Shown: piece by piece, positions 34,985 to 43,422 of the stretch
Layout: the number at the start of each line of letters is the position of its first letter
Position numbering within the stretch: the first letter of the stretch is position 1
Source of the DNA: Comamonadaceae bacterium
Lineage (GTDB): Bacteria; Pseudomonadota; Gammaproteobacteria; Burkholderiales; Burkholderiaceae_C
Assembly (NCBI GenBank): GCA_947450645.1
Contig: CANFWH010000001.1
Coordinates: forward strand, 124,001 to 188,000
Reading direction: 5' to 3'
Length of the DNA stretch: 64,000 bases
Notes under the pieces: generated by a model
The model's database searches: none
The model's input: only the letters and a program-made list of their open reading frames with translations
Told to the model about the DNA's origin: nothing
Made by a program: the position numbers and the translations under genes

Positions 34985-35012
34985 TTGTAAAGTCATTTAC
35001 TATTGATATACT
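34985..35012 (+). promoter_or_regulatory. Putative promoter of the monooxygenase operon, possibly leaderless
   Basis: TTGTAA and TATACT are spaced by 16 bp. The -10 ends only 7 bp before the ATG, so transcription would start at or next to the start codon, and no ribosome-binding site is visible. The operator-like inverted repeat overlaps the -35. Confidence 0.45.
34987..35000. promoter_or_regulatory. Candidate GntR-family operator
   Basis: The perfect inverted repeat GTAAA-GTCA-TTTAC lies in the short divergent gap, overlapping the -35 of the plus-strand promoter. Position and symmetry fit a site for the adjacent HutC-type regulator. Confidence 0.5.
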
Positions 35013-35019
35013 ACGCCGC

Positions 35020-36192
35020 ATGAACACAATCACTAGCCCCATTGTCCCTGTTAAGAGTCAAGATCTAGACGCTGCCGAGGTCTCGTGGTTCGCGCCGATT
35101 TGCTCGGACGACTACCGCTACCTTGGCGTGCCTGATGGCAATTTGCGCTCTAGTTTTGAAAACACTAGCCGCATTGTGCAAACCGCCGACAGACTTGGCT
35201 TTCGCAATCTGCTCTGCCCGTCGAGCTATCAAGTCGGGCAAGACACGCTCAGCTTTGTTGCCGCAATGGCCCCGCTGACTAAACAGATGAGTTTGCTTGC
35301 CGCCATCCGCTGCGGCGAGATGCAACCCATCATGCTGGCGCGAACCGTTGCTACGCTAGACCATATGCTGAAAGGCCGCTTGACGCTGAACGTCATCTCG
35401 TCGGACTTTCCAGGCGAGATCGCCAGCAACGAACTGCGCTATCAACGCAGCAAAGAAGTCGTCGAAATTTTGAAGCAGGCATGGACGCAAGATGAAATTA
35501 ATTACGAAGGCAAGGTCTACAACTTCAAAGGCCTCAATACCGCGCCAGTCAAGCCATACCAACAAAACGGCGGGCCACTTTTGTACTTTGGCGGTTACTC
35601 GCCCGATGCAGTGAATCTGTGCGCTGAACACTGCGATGTGTACCTGATGTGGCCAGAGGCTGAAGCACAACTCGCCGACCGAATGCGTGTGGTCAACGAG
35701 CGCGCGCAGCACTACGGTCGCACCATTGACTACGGCCTGCGCATCCATATGATCGTGCGCGACACTGAAGCCGAAGCACGCGAATACGCCGAAGATTTAG
35801 TCAGCCAGTTAGACGATGAAATTGGCAGGCAAATCCGTGAACGTGCCTTAGACGCGAAGAATTTTGGCGTATCGATTCAAACCCAAAACCTCAAGCTGGC
35901 TGACGAGTCGGGTTACATCGAACCCCATATTTGGACGGGCATCGGACGCGCTCGCTCTGGCTGTGGCGCGGCACTGGTGGGTTCGGTTGATCAAGTCATG
36001 AGCAAGATGGAGCGCTACCAAAAAATGGGAATTCGCGCCTTCATCTTTTCGGGCTATCCCCATTTGAATGAGTGCGAACAGTTCGGCACCAAAGTGTTGC
36101 CGCATCTTAAAACTTGCTCGCTGCCTCATGTGTATGGACGTGTACCATCGTCAACACCTGCTACGCCACTTGGGAATGGGCAAAGAAAATAA
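35020..36192 (+). CDS. SsuD-like FMNH2-dependent monooxygenase (alkanesulfonate/sulfosugar type)
   Basis: The 390-residue bacterial-luciferase-fold protein has the SsuD layout: VSWFAPICSD start, GFRNLLCPSSYQVGQDTLSF near 62, LDHMLKGRLTLNVISSDFPGE near 110-130 and PLLYFGGYSPDA near 185, ending with SGYPHLNECEQFG. SsuD enzymes use FMNH2 and O2 to cleave C-S bonds and release sulfite. Next to it are an aldo-keto reductase and a flavin reductase (which would supply FMNH2), as in sulfoquinovose monooxygenase clusters. The substrate is inferred, not shown; SsuD-like enzymes for other organosulfonates are the alternative. Confidence 0.85.
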   Translation: MNTITSPIVPVKSQDLDAAEVSWFAPICSDDYRYLGVPDGNLRSSFENTSRIVQTADRLGFRNLLCPSSYQVGQDTLSFVAAMAPLTKQMSLLAAIRCGEMQPIMLARTVATLDHMLKGRLTLNVISSDFPGEIASNELRYQRSKEVVEILKQAWTQDEINYEGKVYNFKGLNTAPVKPYQQNGGPLLYFGGYSPDAVNLCAEHCDVYLMWPEAEAQLADRMRVVNERAQHYGRTIDYGLRIHMIVRDTEAEAREYAEDLVSQLDDEIGRQIRERALDAKNFGVSIQTQNLKLADESGYIEPHIWTGIGRARSGCGAALVGSVDQVMSKMERYQKMGIRAFIFSGYPHLNECEQFGTKVLPHLKTCSLPHVYGRVPSSTPATPLGNGQRK

Positions 36193-36196
36193 CAAG

Positions 36197-37099
36197 ATGC
36201 AAAAAATAAAACTCCATCCCTCGCTCCCCGATTTCAGTCGCATCGTTTACGGCGCTTGGCGCATGAACGACGATGTGAACAACGCGCCTAAAGATGCGCT
36301 TGCCAAAATTCAAGCAGCATTAGACGTCGGCATCACCACCTTTGACCATGCCGATATTTATGGCGACTACTCGTGCGAGACCTTATTCGGCGAGGCTTTG
36401 CGGTTAGACGCCTCTATCAAAGAGCGCATTCAAATTGTGACCAAATGCGACATCATGCTGAAGTCCGAGAAGTACCCCGAGCGCCGCGTCAAGTACTACG
36501 ACACCTCGCCAGCGCACATCAAAGCCAGCGTCGATGCGTCGCTGGCTCGCTTGGGTGTAGATGTGATTGACGTGCTACTCATTCACCGTCCCGATCCATT
36601 TATGGATGCAGCCGCCACAGGTGCGTGTTTAGATGAACTCATCAAGGTTGGAAAAATCCGTGCCGCAGGTGTATCCAACTTTATGCCGCACGATTGGAAT
36701 TTGTTGCAAGCCAATATGAGCACACCACTCGTAACCAATCAATTAGAAATTGGCCTCTTGGCTCGCCACGCCTTGACGGACGGGACTTTGGCGCAAGCCC
36801 AACAACTTAAAGCTCCTCCTATGGCGTGGTCGCCACTGGGCGGCGGCGCGCTATTTACCGACGAGACCCATGCGGATCATTTGCGCCCTGCACTGCACCG
36901 CATCGCTGTTCACCACGGCGTGATGATTGATGCCGTCGCGGTGGCGTGGTTGCTCGCGCATCCCGCACGCATCCTGCCCGTCATGGGCACAAACAACTTA
37001 GAGCGCATCAGCAAATTAGGCGACGCTTTCAAAGTCGATATGCCACGCGAAACATGGTTTGAACTGCTAGAGCTGGCGCGTGGCCATGAAGTGGCATGA
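36197..37099 (+). CDS. Aldo-keto reductase
   Basis: The 300-residue (beta/alpha)8 protein has the catalytic tetrad Asp and Tyr in FDHADIYGDYSCE near 48, Lys in QIVTKCD near 80 and His in LLIHRPDPF near 130, and a C-terminal NADPH region (PVMGTNNLERI). The start is the ATG just after the monooxygenase stop. In the characterised sulfo-SMO pathway an aldo-keto reductase turns 6-dehydroglucose into glucose; a similar role here is inferred from the neighbours. The stop overlaps the flavin reductase start (ATGA). Confidence 0.88.
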   Translation: MQKIKLHPSLPDFSRIVYGAWRMNDDVNNAPKDALAKIQAALDVGITTFDHADIYGDYSCETLFGEALRLDASIKERIQIVTKCDIMLKSEKYPERRVKYYDTSPAHIKASVDASLARLGVDVIDVLLIHRPDPFMDAAATGACLDELIKVGKIRAAGVSNFMPHDWNLLQANMSTPLVTNQLEIGLLARHALTDGTLAQAQQLKAPPMAWSPLGGGALFTDETHADHLRPALHRIAVHHGVMIDAVAVAWLLAHPARILPVMGTNNLERISKLGDAFKVDMPRETWFELLELARGHEVA

Positions 37100-37581
37100 C
37101 GCAAAGCATCCAGCACTTAAAAGAGACGATGGCCTGCTTCGGCACGGGCGTGACCATCATCACCGCACATCATGCTGGGCACGACTTTGGCATGACCTGC
37201 AACTCCTTCAACACCGTCTCGCTAGAGCCAGCGCTCGTGCTCTGGTCGCTCAGGCAAGCCTCTGGCAACCGCGCCCACTTTGAAGCGGCAGGTGGCTACA
37301 CCGTCAATATCCTGAGCCACGCACAGCAACCGCTGGCGATGCGCTTTACCAAAGGCTCACACGAGGAACGTTTCGCGGGGCTAGAGCTAGCAAGGCTTCC
37401 CACGGGTCGCCCGCAAATCGTTGGCTGCACCGCATGGTTCGATTGCGCGCTAGAACAAATTATTCCAGCTGGCGATCACGACATCATGCTGGGGCGAGTT
37501 TTAAGTTTTGGTGTGAATGCGGATGCGAACGCAGAGCCGCTGATTTATGCGCGAAGGCAGTTTGGGCGGTTGGTGGTTTAA
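37096..37581 (+). CDS. Flavin reductase (FMN-binding split-barrel, two-component monooxygenase partner)
   Basis: The 161-residue protein has the family start MACFGTGVTIITA, followed by GMTCNSFNTVSLEPALVLWSL near 31-50 and NILSH near 75. It reduces free FMN with NAD(P)H and hands FMNH2 to a partner monooxygenase, here presumably the SsuD-like protein two genes upstream. Start and upstream stop overlap by 4 bp. The stop is 3 bp from the convergent GH31 stop. Confidence 0.9.
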   Translation: MTQSIQHLKETMACFGTGVTIITAHHAGHDFGMTCNSFNTVSLEPALVLWSLRQASGNRAHFEAAGGYTVNILSHAQQPLAMRFTKGSHEERFAGLELARLPTGRPQIVGCTAWFDCALEQIIPAGDHDIMLGRVLSFGVNADANAEPLIYARRQFGRLVV

Positions 37582-37584
37582 ACC

Positions 37585-39741
37585 TCAGCTGCGTTTAAAT
37601 AGCGGCAACTTAGCCAGCGGCGCATTTACCGTGTGATACTGCCCTGCTACAAACACCTCGCCGCTCTCAAAGCCATGCCACACTTGGCCTGCGGGCAATC
37701 TAGGTAAATAAACACGTCTTGTTCTCGCGCCCTCTTCCACCACAGGTGCGACCAGATATTGACTGCCGAGCATGAAGTCGTCTGAGTCTTTGAAGCACTC
37801 TTCGTCATTCGGGAAATCGTAAAACGTCGGGCGGATGATGGGCTCGTGATGGCTGCTGGCTCGCTCAAAGCACTCCAGCAAATACGGCATCAGTTTGTAC
37901 CGAAGCTCTATCGCGGCGATCACGTCTTTGGTGACTTCAGGGTGCATCCACGGCACATTGCTGAAATGCCCGCCGTTTGCATCTTGCTTCCACGAATTCA
38001 TCACCATCCGCGGATTCAAAGAGCAGGCTTGCACCCAGCGCAAGAAAAGTTCAGGGCTTGGAATCGGTCCATAAAAACCGCCCACATCGTGACCGATATT
38101 GAACATGCCGGAGATGCTCATTTGTAAGCCTGTGCGGATGTTCCATTTAAGTGTGCGCCAGCTCGTTGTGTTGTCGCCCGACCATGTTTGCGCGTAACGC
38201 TGAATGCCAGGACTGCCTGCGCGGGACACGGTGTAAATTGACTCTGGCGATGTGACAGATGGCTGGGAAGCCATATCCTGCTTGGCTTGCACGAGTGCCG
38301 TTTTTTGATATGCTTGTTGCGCTTCATACGTCGCGCGGGTCATGAGCAGCGAGTGCAAGGGCTTGGCACGGTGCATCGGTATCGATGTTCCAAAGCCGCC
38401 ACTCACCGCGTCGTCATCCAAAATCGCATATTCGTTGTTGTCGTTCCAGCCCACGTCAATGCCGTAATCGAGCACTTGTGCTTTCAAGTTTTTTTGCCAC
38501 CACTCAATCGATGCACGGTTAGTGAAATCGAGGTGCGAACCCATGCCATCCCAATACGGTTCGATGATGGGTTGTCCCGTCTTGGCGTTGGTGATAAAGC
38601 CGCCAGCAGCCTTCATAGAGTCATAGGCTGGGTGGTCATTCAGCAAGCATGGCTTGATGTTGGCGACCAGTCGCATTCCGTTTGCGTTGAACTTTTTATT
38701 CAACGTTTTTGGGTCAGGAAACTTTGCAGTATTCCACGTAAACACATAGCGCTGTTTGCCGCGTGCGCCCACGCCTGTAGAGTAGCCCGAGCCATAGTGG
38801 AAGGCGCTAATCGGCACACCGTGCGACTTCACTTTGTCGATAAATTGATCGAGTTGATTTTGCGCATCGGGCGCGTCCGCCAAGCCCATCGCCGTTTGCG
38901 CGTAGCCCACGCTCCATGCGGGCACACGCGCCGTGCCGCCAATCAGGCGCATCCACTGGGCAATGACTTCAGCAGGCGTATCGCCCACCATCAGGTAGTA
39001 ATCTAAATCGCCATCGTCAATTTCGGCATAGCGATAAAAGCCGTGATACATGTCGTGCTCGCAGCCAAAGTCAAACGTACAAGTGGCAAGCGTGTCGTAG
39101 TAAAGCCCCAGCCACTGGCCGCTGGCGGTGCGCGCGAGCGTAAACGGCCAGTGCTTATAGAGCGGATCGCCATGCTCAGGGTCAAAGCCAATCGAGTCCA
39201 TACCGCCTGTGCGCAAGCGGCGACCCGTGAGATCGAGCGGCCCTGTCTTGTCGCCAAGGCCATAGTGTTTTTCAACAGGGATATGCCCCTTGCCAACCAC
39301 GCGCTCTAAGTAATGACGCACAAGACCCGAGCGCTGCTCCGTCATGTAGCCGCTAGTGATGCGATCAGCGGCAATAACGGCACTCGCAGAAGCCTTATCT
39401 GATGTGGCTTGGCGGGCATCTGTCCAAATCAATCGCAGTGGCTGAGTTTGAATGTCCACGCGCAAGCGCTGGGTGCTGAGCGATGAGTTGGTAGCCACAA
39501 CCTTCGGCAGGTCAAACCCAGCAAGGCTTGCGCGAGGTCTGCCTTCCCACGGCACATCTGTTGTGGCTTCTGGGCAGATAGCCCAAGTACGCGGCTCTTT
39601 AAAACCAGCAGCGGGTTTTAAGGTCACGCGAGCGAGCGATTCGCCCAAAAATTGAACTGTAAATTCGCTGCCATCAACCAGAGGAACAACAGCGGCAGAA
39701 CCGCGCAAGGCCACGTTGGAAAAGGCTTGCAGAGCATTCAT
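37585..39741 (-). CDS. GH31-family glycosidase (alpha-glucosidase or related)
   Basis: The 718-residue protein is a GH31 enzyme: nucleophile Asp in DVGWNDNNEYA near 434, acid/base Asp in the AQTWSGDNTTSW segment near 522, and the substrate-region IGHDVGGFYG near 549. No signal peptide is seen, so it is probably cytoplasmic and acts on imported oligosaccharides or glycosides. The region FHYGSGYSTGVGARGKQRYV is like ordinary alpha-glucosidases. The Arg and Trp that bind sulfonate in E. coli sulfoquinovosidase YihQ do not align clearly. Two repeat copies lie in it, in frame. It follows the ABC ATPase gene by 15 bp. Confidence 0.88.
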   Translation of the reverse strand: MNALQAFSNVALRGSAAVVPLVDGSEFTVQFLGESLARVTLKPAAGFKEPRTWAICPEATTDVPWEGRPRASLAGFDLPKVVATNSSLSTQRLRVDIQTQPLRLIWTDARQATSDKASASAVIAADRITSGYMTEQRSGLVRHYLERVVGKGHIPVEKHYGLGDKTGPLDLTGRRLRTGGMDSIGFDPEHGDPLYKHWPFTLARTASGQWLGLYYDTLATCTFDFGCEHDMYHGFYRYAEIDDGDLDYYLMVGDTPAEVIAQWMRLIGGTARVPAWSVGYAQTAMGLADAPDAQNQLDQFIDKVKSHGVPISAFHYGSGYSTGVGARGKQRYVFTWNTAKFPDPKTLNKKFNANGMRLVANIKPCLLNDHPAYDSMKAAGGFITNAKTGQPIIEPYWDGMGSHLDFTNRASIEWWQKNLKAQVLDYGIDVGWNDNNEYAILDDDAVSGGFGTSIPMHRAKPLHSLLMTRATYEAQQAYQKTALVQAKQDMASQPSVTSPESIYTVSRAGSPGIQRYAQTWSGDNTTSWRTLKWNIRTGLQMSISGMFNIGHDVGGFYGPIPSPELFLRWVQACSLNPRMVMNSWKQDANGGHFSNVPWMHPEVTKDVIAAIELRYKLMPYLLECFERASSHHEPIIRPTFYDFPNDEECFKDSDDFMLGSQYLVAPVVEEGARTRRVYLPRLPAGQVWHGFESGEVFVAGQYHTVNAPLAKLPLFKRS
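38268..38299 (+). repeat. Dispersed repeat, copy 1 in the GH31 gene
   Basis: GCTGGG-AAGCC-ATATCCTGCT-TGGCTT-GCACGAGTGCC has both conserved flanks. On the gene strand it reads QAKQDMASQP in frame. Confidence 0.75.
39379..39410 (-). repeat. Dispersed repeat, copy 2 in the GH31 gene
   Basis: The plus strand shows GGCACTCG, then AAGCCTTATC and TGGCTT. On the gene strand it reads QATSDKASASA. It is identical at 19 of the first 21 bases to the leuS copy. Confidence 0.75.
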
Positions 39742-39756
39742 CTAAAAATCCTAATA

Positions 39757-40737
39757 TCAAATACGTTGTTCGTTTTTATCAAAATGGTGCTCATGCGCGG
39801 CATCCCATGAAAGCGCCACCTTGTCGCCACGTAACACTTCCAGCGGCTGCGTCAGGAGCATCTCGATTTTTGTACCGTCAGCCAAAACGCCTTGCAGTAG
39901 CGAGCTTGCGCCCATGTATTCAAACTGATGTACGGTCAAGGCGCGTCCTTCGCCATCTGCGTTGATGCGAATATGTTCGGGACGAATGCCAATGCTGCCT
40001 GCGTCGTTGTTTATAAAGTTCATACGTGGCGAGCCAATAAATCCCGCCACAAAGGTGTTGATGGGGCGCTCGTACAGTTCTTTGGGCGTGCCGATTTGCT
40101 CAATCTTGCCAGCACGTAGCACGACGATTTTGTCGGCCAGCGTCATGGCTTCGACTTGGTCGTGCGTGACGTAAATCATGGTGGAGCCAAGACGTGCATG
40201 CAGGTCGCGTAGCTCGGCTCGCATCGAGACGCGCAGTTCAGCGTCCAAGTTAGAGAGCGGCTCGTCAAACAAAAAGAGTTTTGGCTCACGAACAATGGCG
40301 CGTCCAATCGCCACGCGCTGGCGCTGACCGCCCGATAGCTGCGTGGGCTTGCGATCCAAGAGTTCGGTGAGACGCAGCAAGCTTGCCGCGCCCGAGACTT
40401 TTTCGCGCACAACCGCTTTGGCAATGCCCGCGTTCTCAAGGCCGAATGCCATGTTGTCGTAGACACTCATGTGCGGATAGAGCGCATAACTTTGAAACAC
40501 CATCGCGCAGCCGCGCTCGGCAGCCGATACGTCGTTTACCACCGCGCCATCAATTTTGATCTCGCCTGTGCTGGCAGTCTCAAGGCCTGCAATCATGCGC
40601 AGCAGCGTTGATTTGCCGCAGCCAGAAGGACCGACAAACACAACGAACTGGCCGTGCGCCACATCAAGGTCAACGCCTTTAATCACGGACACATCGCCAA
40701 ATGATTTGGTCAGCGATTGAAGTTGTAGCGTACTCAT
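39757..40737 (-). CDS. Sugar ABC transporter ATP-binding protein (UgpC/MalK type)
   Basis: The 326-residue protein has Walker [10 protein letters not shown] near 37, Q-loop [11 protein letters not shown] near 80, signature [19 protein letters not shown] near 133, Walker [13 protein letters not shown] near 153, the H-loop THDQ, and a C-terminal TOBE/OB domain (IGIRPEHI). It energises carbohydrate import. It begins directly at the permease stop and leads into the GH31 gene, so the three form one minus-strand operon. Confidence 0.94.
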   Translation of the reverse strand: MSTLQLQSLTKSFGDVSVIKGVDLDVAHGQFVVFVGPSGCGKSTLLRMIAGLETASTGEIKIDGAVVNDVSAAERGCAMVFQSYALYPHMSVYDNMAFGLENAGIAKAVVREKVSGAASLLRLTELLDRKPTQLSGGQRQRVAIGRAIVREPKLFLFDEPLSNLDAELRVSMRAELRDLHARLGSTMIYVTHDQVEAMTLADKIVVLRAGKIEQIGTPKELYERPINTFVAGFIGSPRMNFINNDAGSIGIRPEHIRINADGEGRALTVHQFEYMGASSLLQGVLADGTKIEMLLTQPLEVLRGDKVALSWDAAHEHHFDKNEQRI

Positions 40738-41802
40738 TTATTTGACTCCCGCACCAGCAATGCCAGTCGTAATATATTTTTGTAAAAAGGCAAACACCAG
40801 CGTAATCGGGATCAAGGTAATCACGGTCATGGCGAGCAAATAATGCCACTGCGTATTGAGCTCGCCTTGGAAGGAATTGAGCGCGAGTTGCAAGGTGAAA
40901 AATTCTGATTTAGAGAGCACGATCAGTGGCAGCAAGAAATCGTTCCAGCGCCACATCACCGAGAAAATGGCAAGCACAGCAAGGGCTGGCGCGGCGAGCG
41001 GCAAGATGATCTTCCAATAAATACGCCACTCGGAGGCGTGATCCATGCGCGCGGCTTCTAGCAATTCATCGGGGATCGTCAGCATGTATTGACGCAGCAA
41101 AAACACGCCCGTCGGTGTGGCGATGGCAGGCAATATCACGCCCCACAAGCTATTGAGCAGCCCCACCGAGTTGATGACCAAAAACACCGGCACGAGAATA
41201 ATCGTGGGTGGAATCATGAGCGTCGCGATGATGAGACCAAAGACGAATTTTTGTCCTTTGAATTGGTATTTTGACAACGCAAACGCTGCCATGGAATTGA
41301 CCAAGAGCGTGAGCAAGGTTGCAATCACAGTGATGAACACACTATTGAATAAGTACTTGCCAAAACTAAATTTTCCAAAAATTTCGGTGTAGTTTGAAAA
41401 GGCAAATTGGAGTTCGTTCATCGGCACGCGGTCGCTAATGTTGACCTTAATGGCGGGCACGTCTGGCTTGGCTGGATCGACCATGGTTGCTTCGATGCCC
41501 AAGCGCATCACCTGCGCCATTGGCTTATCGCCGTCTGGCGTTTTAGTCAAAAACAACGGCAAGCGTTGATCTTGACCAACAACTGTCACCATCTGCTGCG
41601 AGTACGGTAAAAACGTGGGTGGAAATTGACTAATCGCACTTTCTGTTTTAAGTGACGACATCACCAACCACACGATGGGGGCGAACATAGTGAAGAGGCC
41701 CACGAATAAATAGACGTAAGACACGTAGTCCGTCCAATCGAGTTGTCCCTTGCCGTGGGTTCGCGTGAGAAATTCTTTGATGCGCATAGTAAGATCAATC
41801 AT
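40738..41802 (-). CDS. Sugar ABC transporter permease (MalG type)
   Basis: The 354-residue protein has an N-terminal helix near 25-45, a long periplasmic segment (about 60-130) and the MalG-like membrane domain with the coupling EAA loop (DELLEAARMDHASEWRIYWKIILPLAAPA near 235-263). The ATG chosen has GGAGAAGG before it; an ATG 24 bp earlier is possible. A heterodimer with a MalF-type permease and a periplasmic binding protein would be expected, but neither is encoded in the window. The gene starts only 36 bp from the divergent FAH gene, so the front of the operon may have been lost. Confidence 0.92.
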   Translation of the reverse strand: MIDLTMRIKEFLTRTHGKGQLDWTDYVSYVYLFVGLFTMFAPIVWLVMSSLKTESAISQFPPTFLPYSQQMVTVVGQDQRLPLFLTKTPDGDKPMAQVMRLGIEATMVDPAKPDVPAIKVNISDRVPMNELQFAFSNYTEIFGKFSFGKYLFNSVFITVIATLLTLLVNSMAAFALSKYQFKGQKFVFGLIIATLMIPPTIILVPVFLVINSVGLLNSLWGVILPAIATPTGVFLLRQYMLTIPDELLEAARMDHASEWRIYWKIILPLAAPALAVLAIFSVMWRWNDFLLPLIVLSKSEFFTLQLALNSFQGELNTQWHYLLAMTVITLIPITLVFAFLQKYITTGIAGAGVK

Positions 41803-41838
41803 ACCGAATCCCTTCTCCAATCTCATCTAAGGAAAACC

Positions 41839-42687
41839 ATGAAACTTGTTCGATACGGCGCGGCTGGTAAAGAAAAACCAGGCTTGGTAGATAGCAATGG
41901 CAAATTGCGTGACCTGTCCAAACACGTCAAAGATTTTGATGGCGCAGCCATTAGTCCCGCTGCGCTTGCAAAAATTGCCAAGCTCAAAACGGATACGCTG
42001 CCTCTCGTCAAAGGCAAGCCCCGCATGGGCTGCCCCGTTGCAAAGGTCGGCAAGTTTATTGCGATTGGACTCAATTTTTATGACCACGCCGAAGAATCTG
42101 GCATGGCCGTACCGAAAGAGCCTGTCGTGTTTATGAAGACCATCAATTGCATTCAAGGCCCTAACGACAACGTGATGTTGCCCAAGGGCTCGGTCAAAGG
42201 TGATTGGGAAGTGGAGCTCGGCATTGTCATTGGCACACGCGCACGCTACGTCACGCAAAAAGCAGCCACGGATTACGTGGCGGGTTATTGCTTGATTAAC
42301 GATGTCTCCGAGCGCGAATACCAACTCGAGCGCGGTCCACAGTGGGACAAGGGCAAGGGTTGCGATACCTTCGGCCCCATCGGCCCGTGGCTTGCGACCA
42401 AAGACGACATCGCCGACATCCACAAATGCGCGATGTGGCTAGACGTGAACGGTGTGCGGATGCAAACAGGCACAACCAAAAAGATGATTTTTAATGTGCC
42501 AAAAATTGTCAGCTACTTAAGCACCTTTATGACGCTGGAGCCTGGTGACATCATCACCACGGGCACACCGCCTGGCGTGGGACTCGGGATGAAGCCACCG
42601 AAGTTTTTAAAGGCGGGCGACGTGATGACCCTTGGCATTGAAGGCCTTGGCGAACAACGTCAATTGGTCGTGCCGTTTAAGTTGTAG
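41839..42687 (+). CDS. Fumarylacetoacetate hydrolase-family protein
   Basis: The 282-residue protein has FIAIGLNFYDHAEESG near 71, a metal-binding Glu pair in DWEVELGIVIG near 117, and TFGPIGPWLAT, TGTPPGVGLGM, the FAH/2-keto-4-pentenoate hydratase pattern. Members cut C-C bonds in beta-diketo acids, hydrate dienoates, or decarboxylate oxaloacetate. AAGGA precedes the start. It ends before a short repeat and a strong terminator. Its substrate is unknown; the neighbouring sugar transporter may be a coincidental junction. Confidence 0.88.
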   Translation: MKLVRYGAAGKEKPGLVDSNGKLRDLSKHVKDFDGAAISPAALAKIAKLKTDTLPLVKGKPRMGCPVAKVGKFIAIGLNFYDHAEESGMAVPKEPVVFMKTINCIQGPNDNVMLPKGSVKGDWEVELGIVIGTRARYVTQKAATDYVAGYCLINDVSEREYQLERGPQWDKGKGCDTFGPIGPWLATKDDIADIHKCAMWLDVNGVRMQTGTTKKMIFNVPKIVSYLSTFMTLEPGDIITTGTPPGVGLGMKPPKFLKAGDVMTLGIEGLGEQRQLVVPFKL

Positions 42688-42699
42688 CCGCACCTGTCA

Positions 42700-42717
42700 T
42701 TCCCGCGAAGGCGGGAA
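42700..42717. repeat. Short palindromic intergenic repeat (TTCCCGC-N4-GCGGGAA)
   Basis: This hairpin of 7-bp stem and 4-nt loop resembles the TTCCCGCGAAGGCGGGAA repeats scattered in many proteobacterial intergenic regions. It lies between the FAH stop and its terminator. Confidence 0.7.
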
Positions 42718-42723
42718 ACCACG

Positions 42724-42754
42724 AAACCACAAGTTTTGCGCTTGTGGTTTTTTT
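42724..42754 (+). terminator. Rho-independent terminator after the FAH gene
   Basis: AAACCACAAG pairs with CTTGTGGTTT around a 7-nt loop; T residues follow directly. It separates the FAH gene from the TetR regulator. Confidence 0.9.
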
Positions 42755-42761
42755 ATTCTTA

Positions 42762-42785
42762 AAAATAGCACGATCGTTCTTTTAT
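42762..42785. promoter_or_regulatory. TetR-family operator candidate
   Basis: The imperfect palindrome is centred on ACGATCGT, with AAAATAG on the left and TTCTTTTAT on the right. It ends 18 bp before the TetR start codon. A palindrome of this size with A/T arms is typical of TetR autoregulatory sites. Confidence 0.7.
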
Positions 42786-42803
42786 AAGTTACACTCGCGA
42801 CTT

Positions 42804-43409
42804 ATGACTACCTCCAAATCTGCCTCTAAAGCTGAACAAACCAAAGCCGCCATCGTCGATGCTGCGCTGCGTTTGGCGTCGCAAATTGGCTTGGAAGGCC
42901 TATCAATTGGGGCGATTGCTGAAGTCACTCAGATGAGTAAGTCGGGCGTGTTTGCGCATTTTGGTTCGCGTGAAGAGCTGCAAATTTCAGTCGTGCGCGA
43001 GTATTTTTTACGCTTTGAACGTGATGTTTTTATGCCAACGCTGACTGCTGAACGAGGCCTGCCAAGGCTGCGTGCCCTGTTTGCCAATTGGATGGTGCAA
43101 GTCGCACATGAAATTCAATCTGGCTGCATTTTTATTAGCGGTGCAGTCGAATTTGATGACCGCACAGGCCCTGTGCGCGATGCGCTGGAGCAGTCTATGA
43201 AGACGTGGCTCGCGGCCGTGCGTCGCTGCGTGGCAATGGCGGTTGAAGCGGGACACCTCATCAAAACAGCCGATCCCAAGCAGGTGGTCTTTGAAATTCA
43301 CGGCCTCATTTTGGCGCTGCACTACGAAGCCAAATTTATTAAATCACCACGCTCCGTGGAGCGGGCCAAAGTTGGCTTTGAAAATTTACTCACTCATTAC
43401 AAAATCTAA
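42804..43409 (+). CDS. TetR/AcrR-family transcriptional regulator
   Basis: The 201-residue protein has a TetR N-terminal domain (AIVDAALRLASQIGLEGLSIGAIAEVTQMSKSGVFAHFGSREEL at about 14-58) and a helical ligand domain. The second ATG is used because it follows the palindromic operator; the longer frame would run through the operator. It precedes the acyl-CoA dehydrogenase gene by 13 bp, so it is in the operon it probably controls, with an acyl-CoA as likely ligand. Confidence 0.9.
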   Translation: MTTSKSASKAEQTKAAIVDAALRLASQIGLEGLSIGAIAEVTQMSKSGVFAHFGSREELQISVVREYFLRFERDVFMPTLTAERGLPRLRALFANWMVQVAHEIQSGCIFISGAVEFDDRTGPVRDALEQSMKTWLAAVRRCVAMAVEAGHLIKTADPKQVVFEIHGLILALHYEAKFIKSPRSVERAKVGFENLLTHYKI

Positions 43410-43422
43410 AAGGAATCACACC

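Noticed and set aside
38287-39006. A 239-codon plus-strand open frame opposite the GH31 gene
   Set aside because: The GH31 catalytic motifs are on the other strand in an intact 718-residue frame; the antisense frame is Cys/Arg/His-rich with no family features.
37585-39741. Naming the GH31 enzyme a sulfoquinovosidase
   Set aside because: The sulfonate-binding Arg/Trp region of YihQ does not align; an ordinary alpha-glucosidase-like loop is present, so only the family is called.
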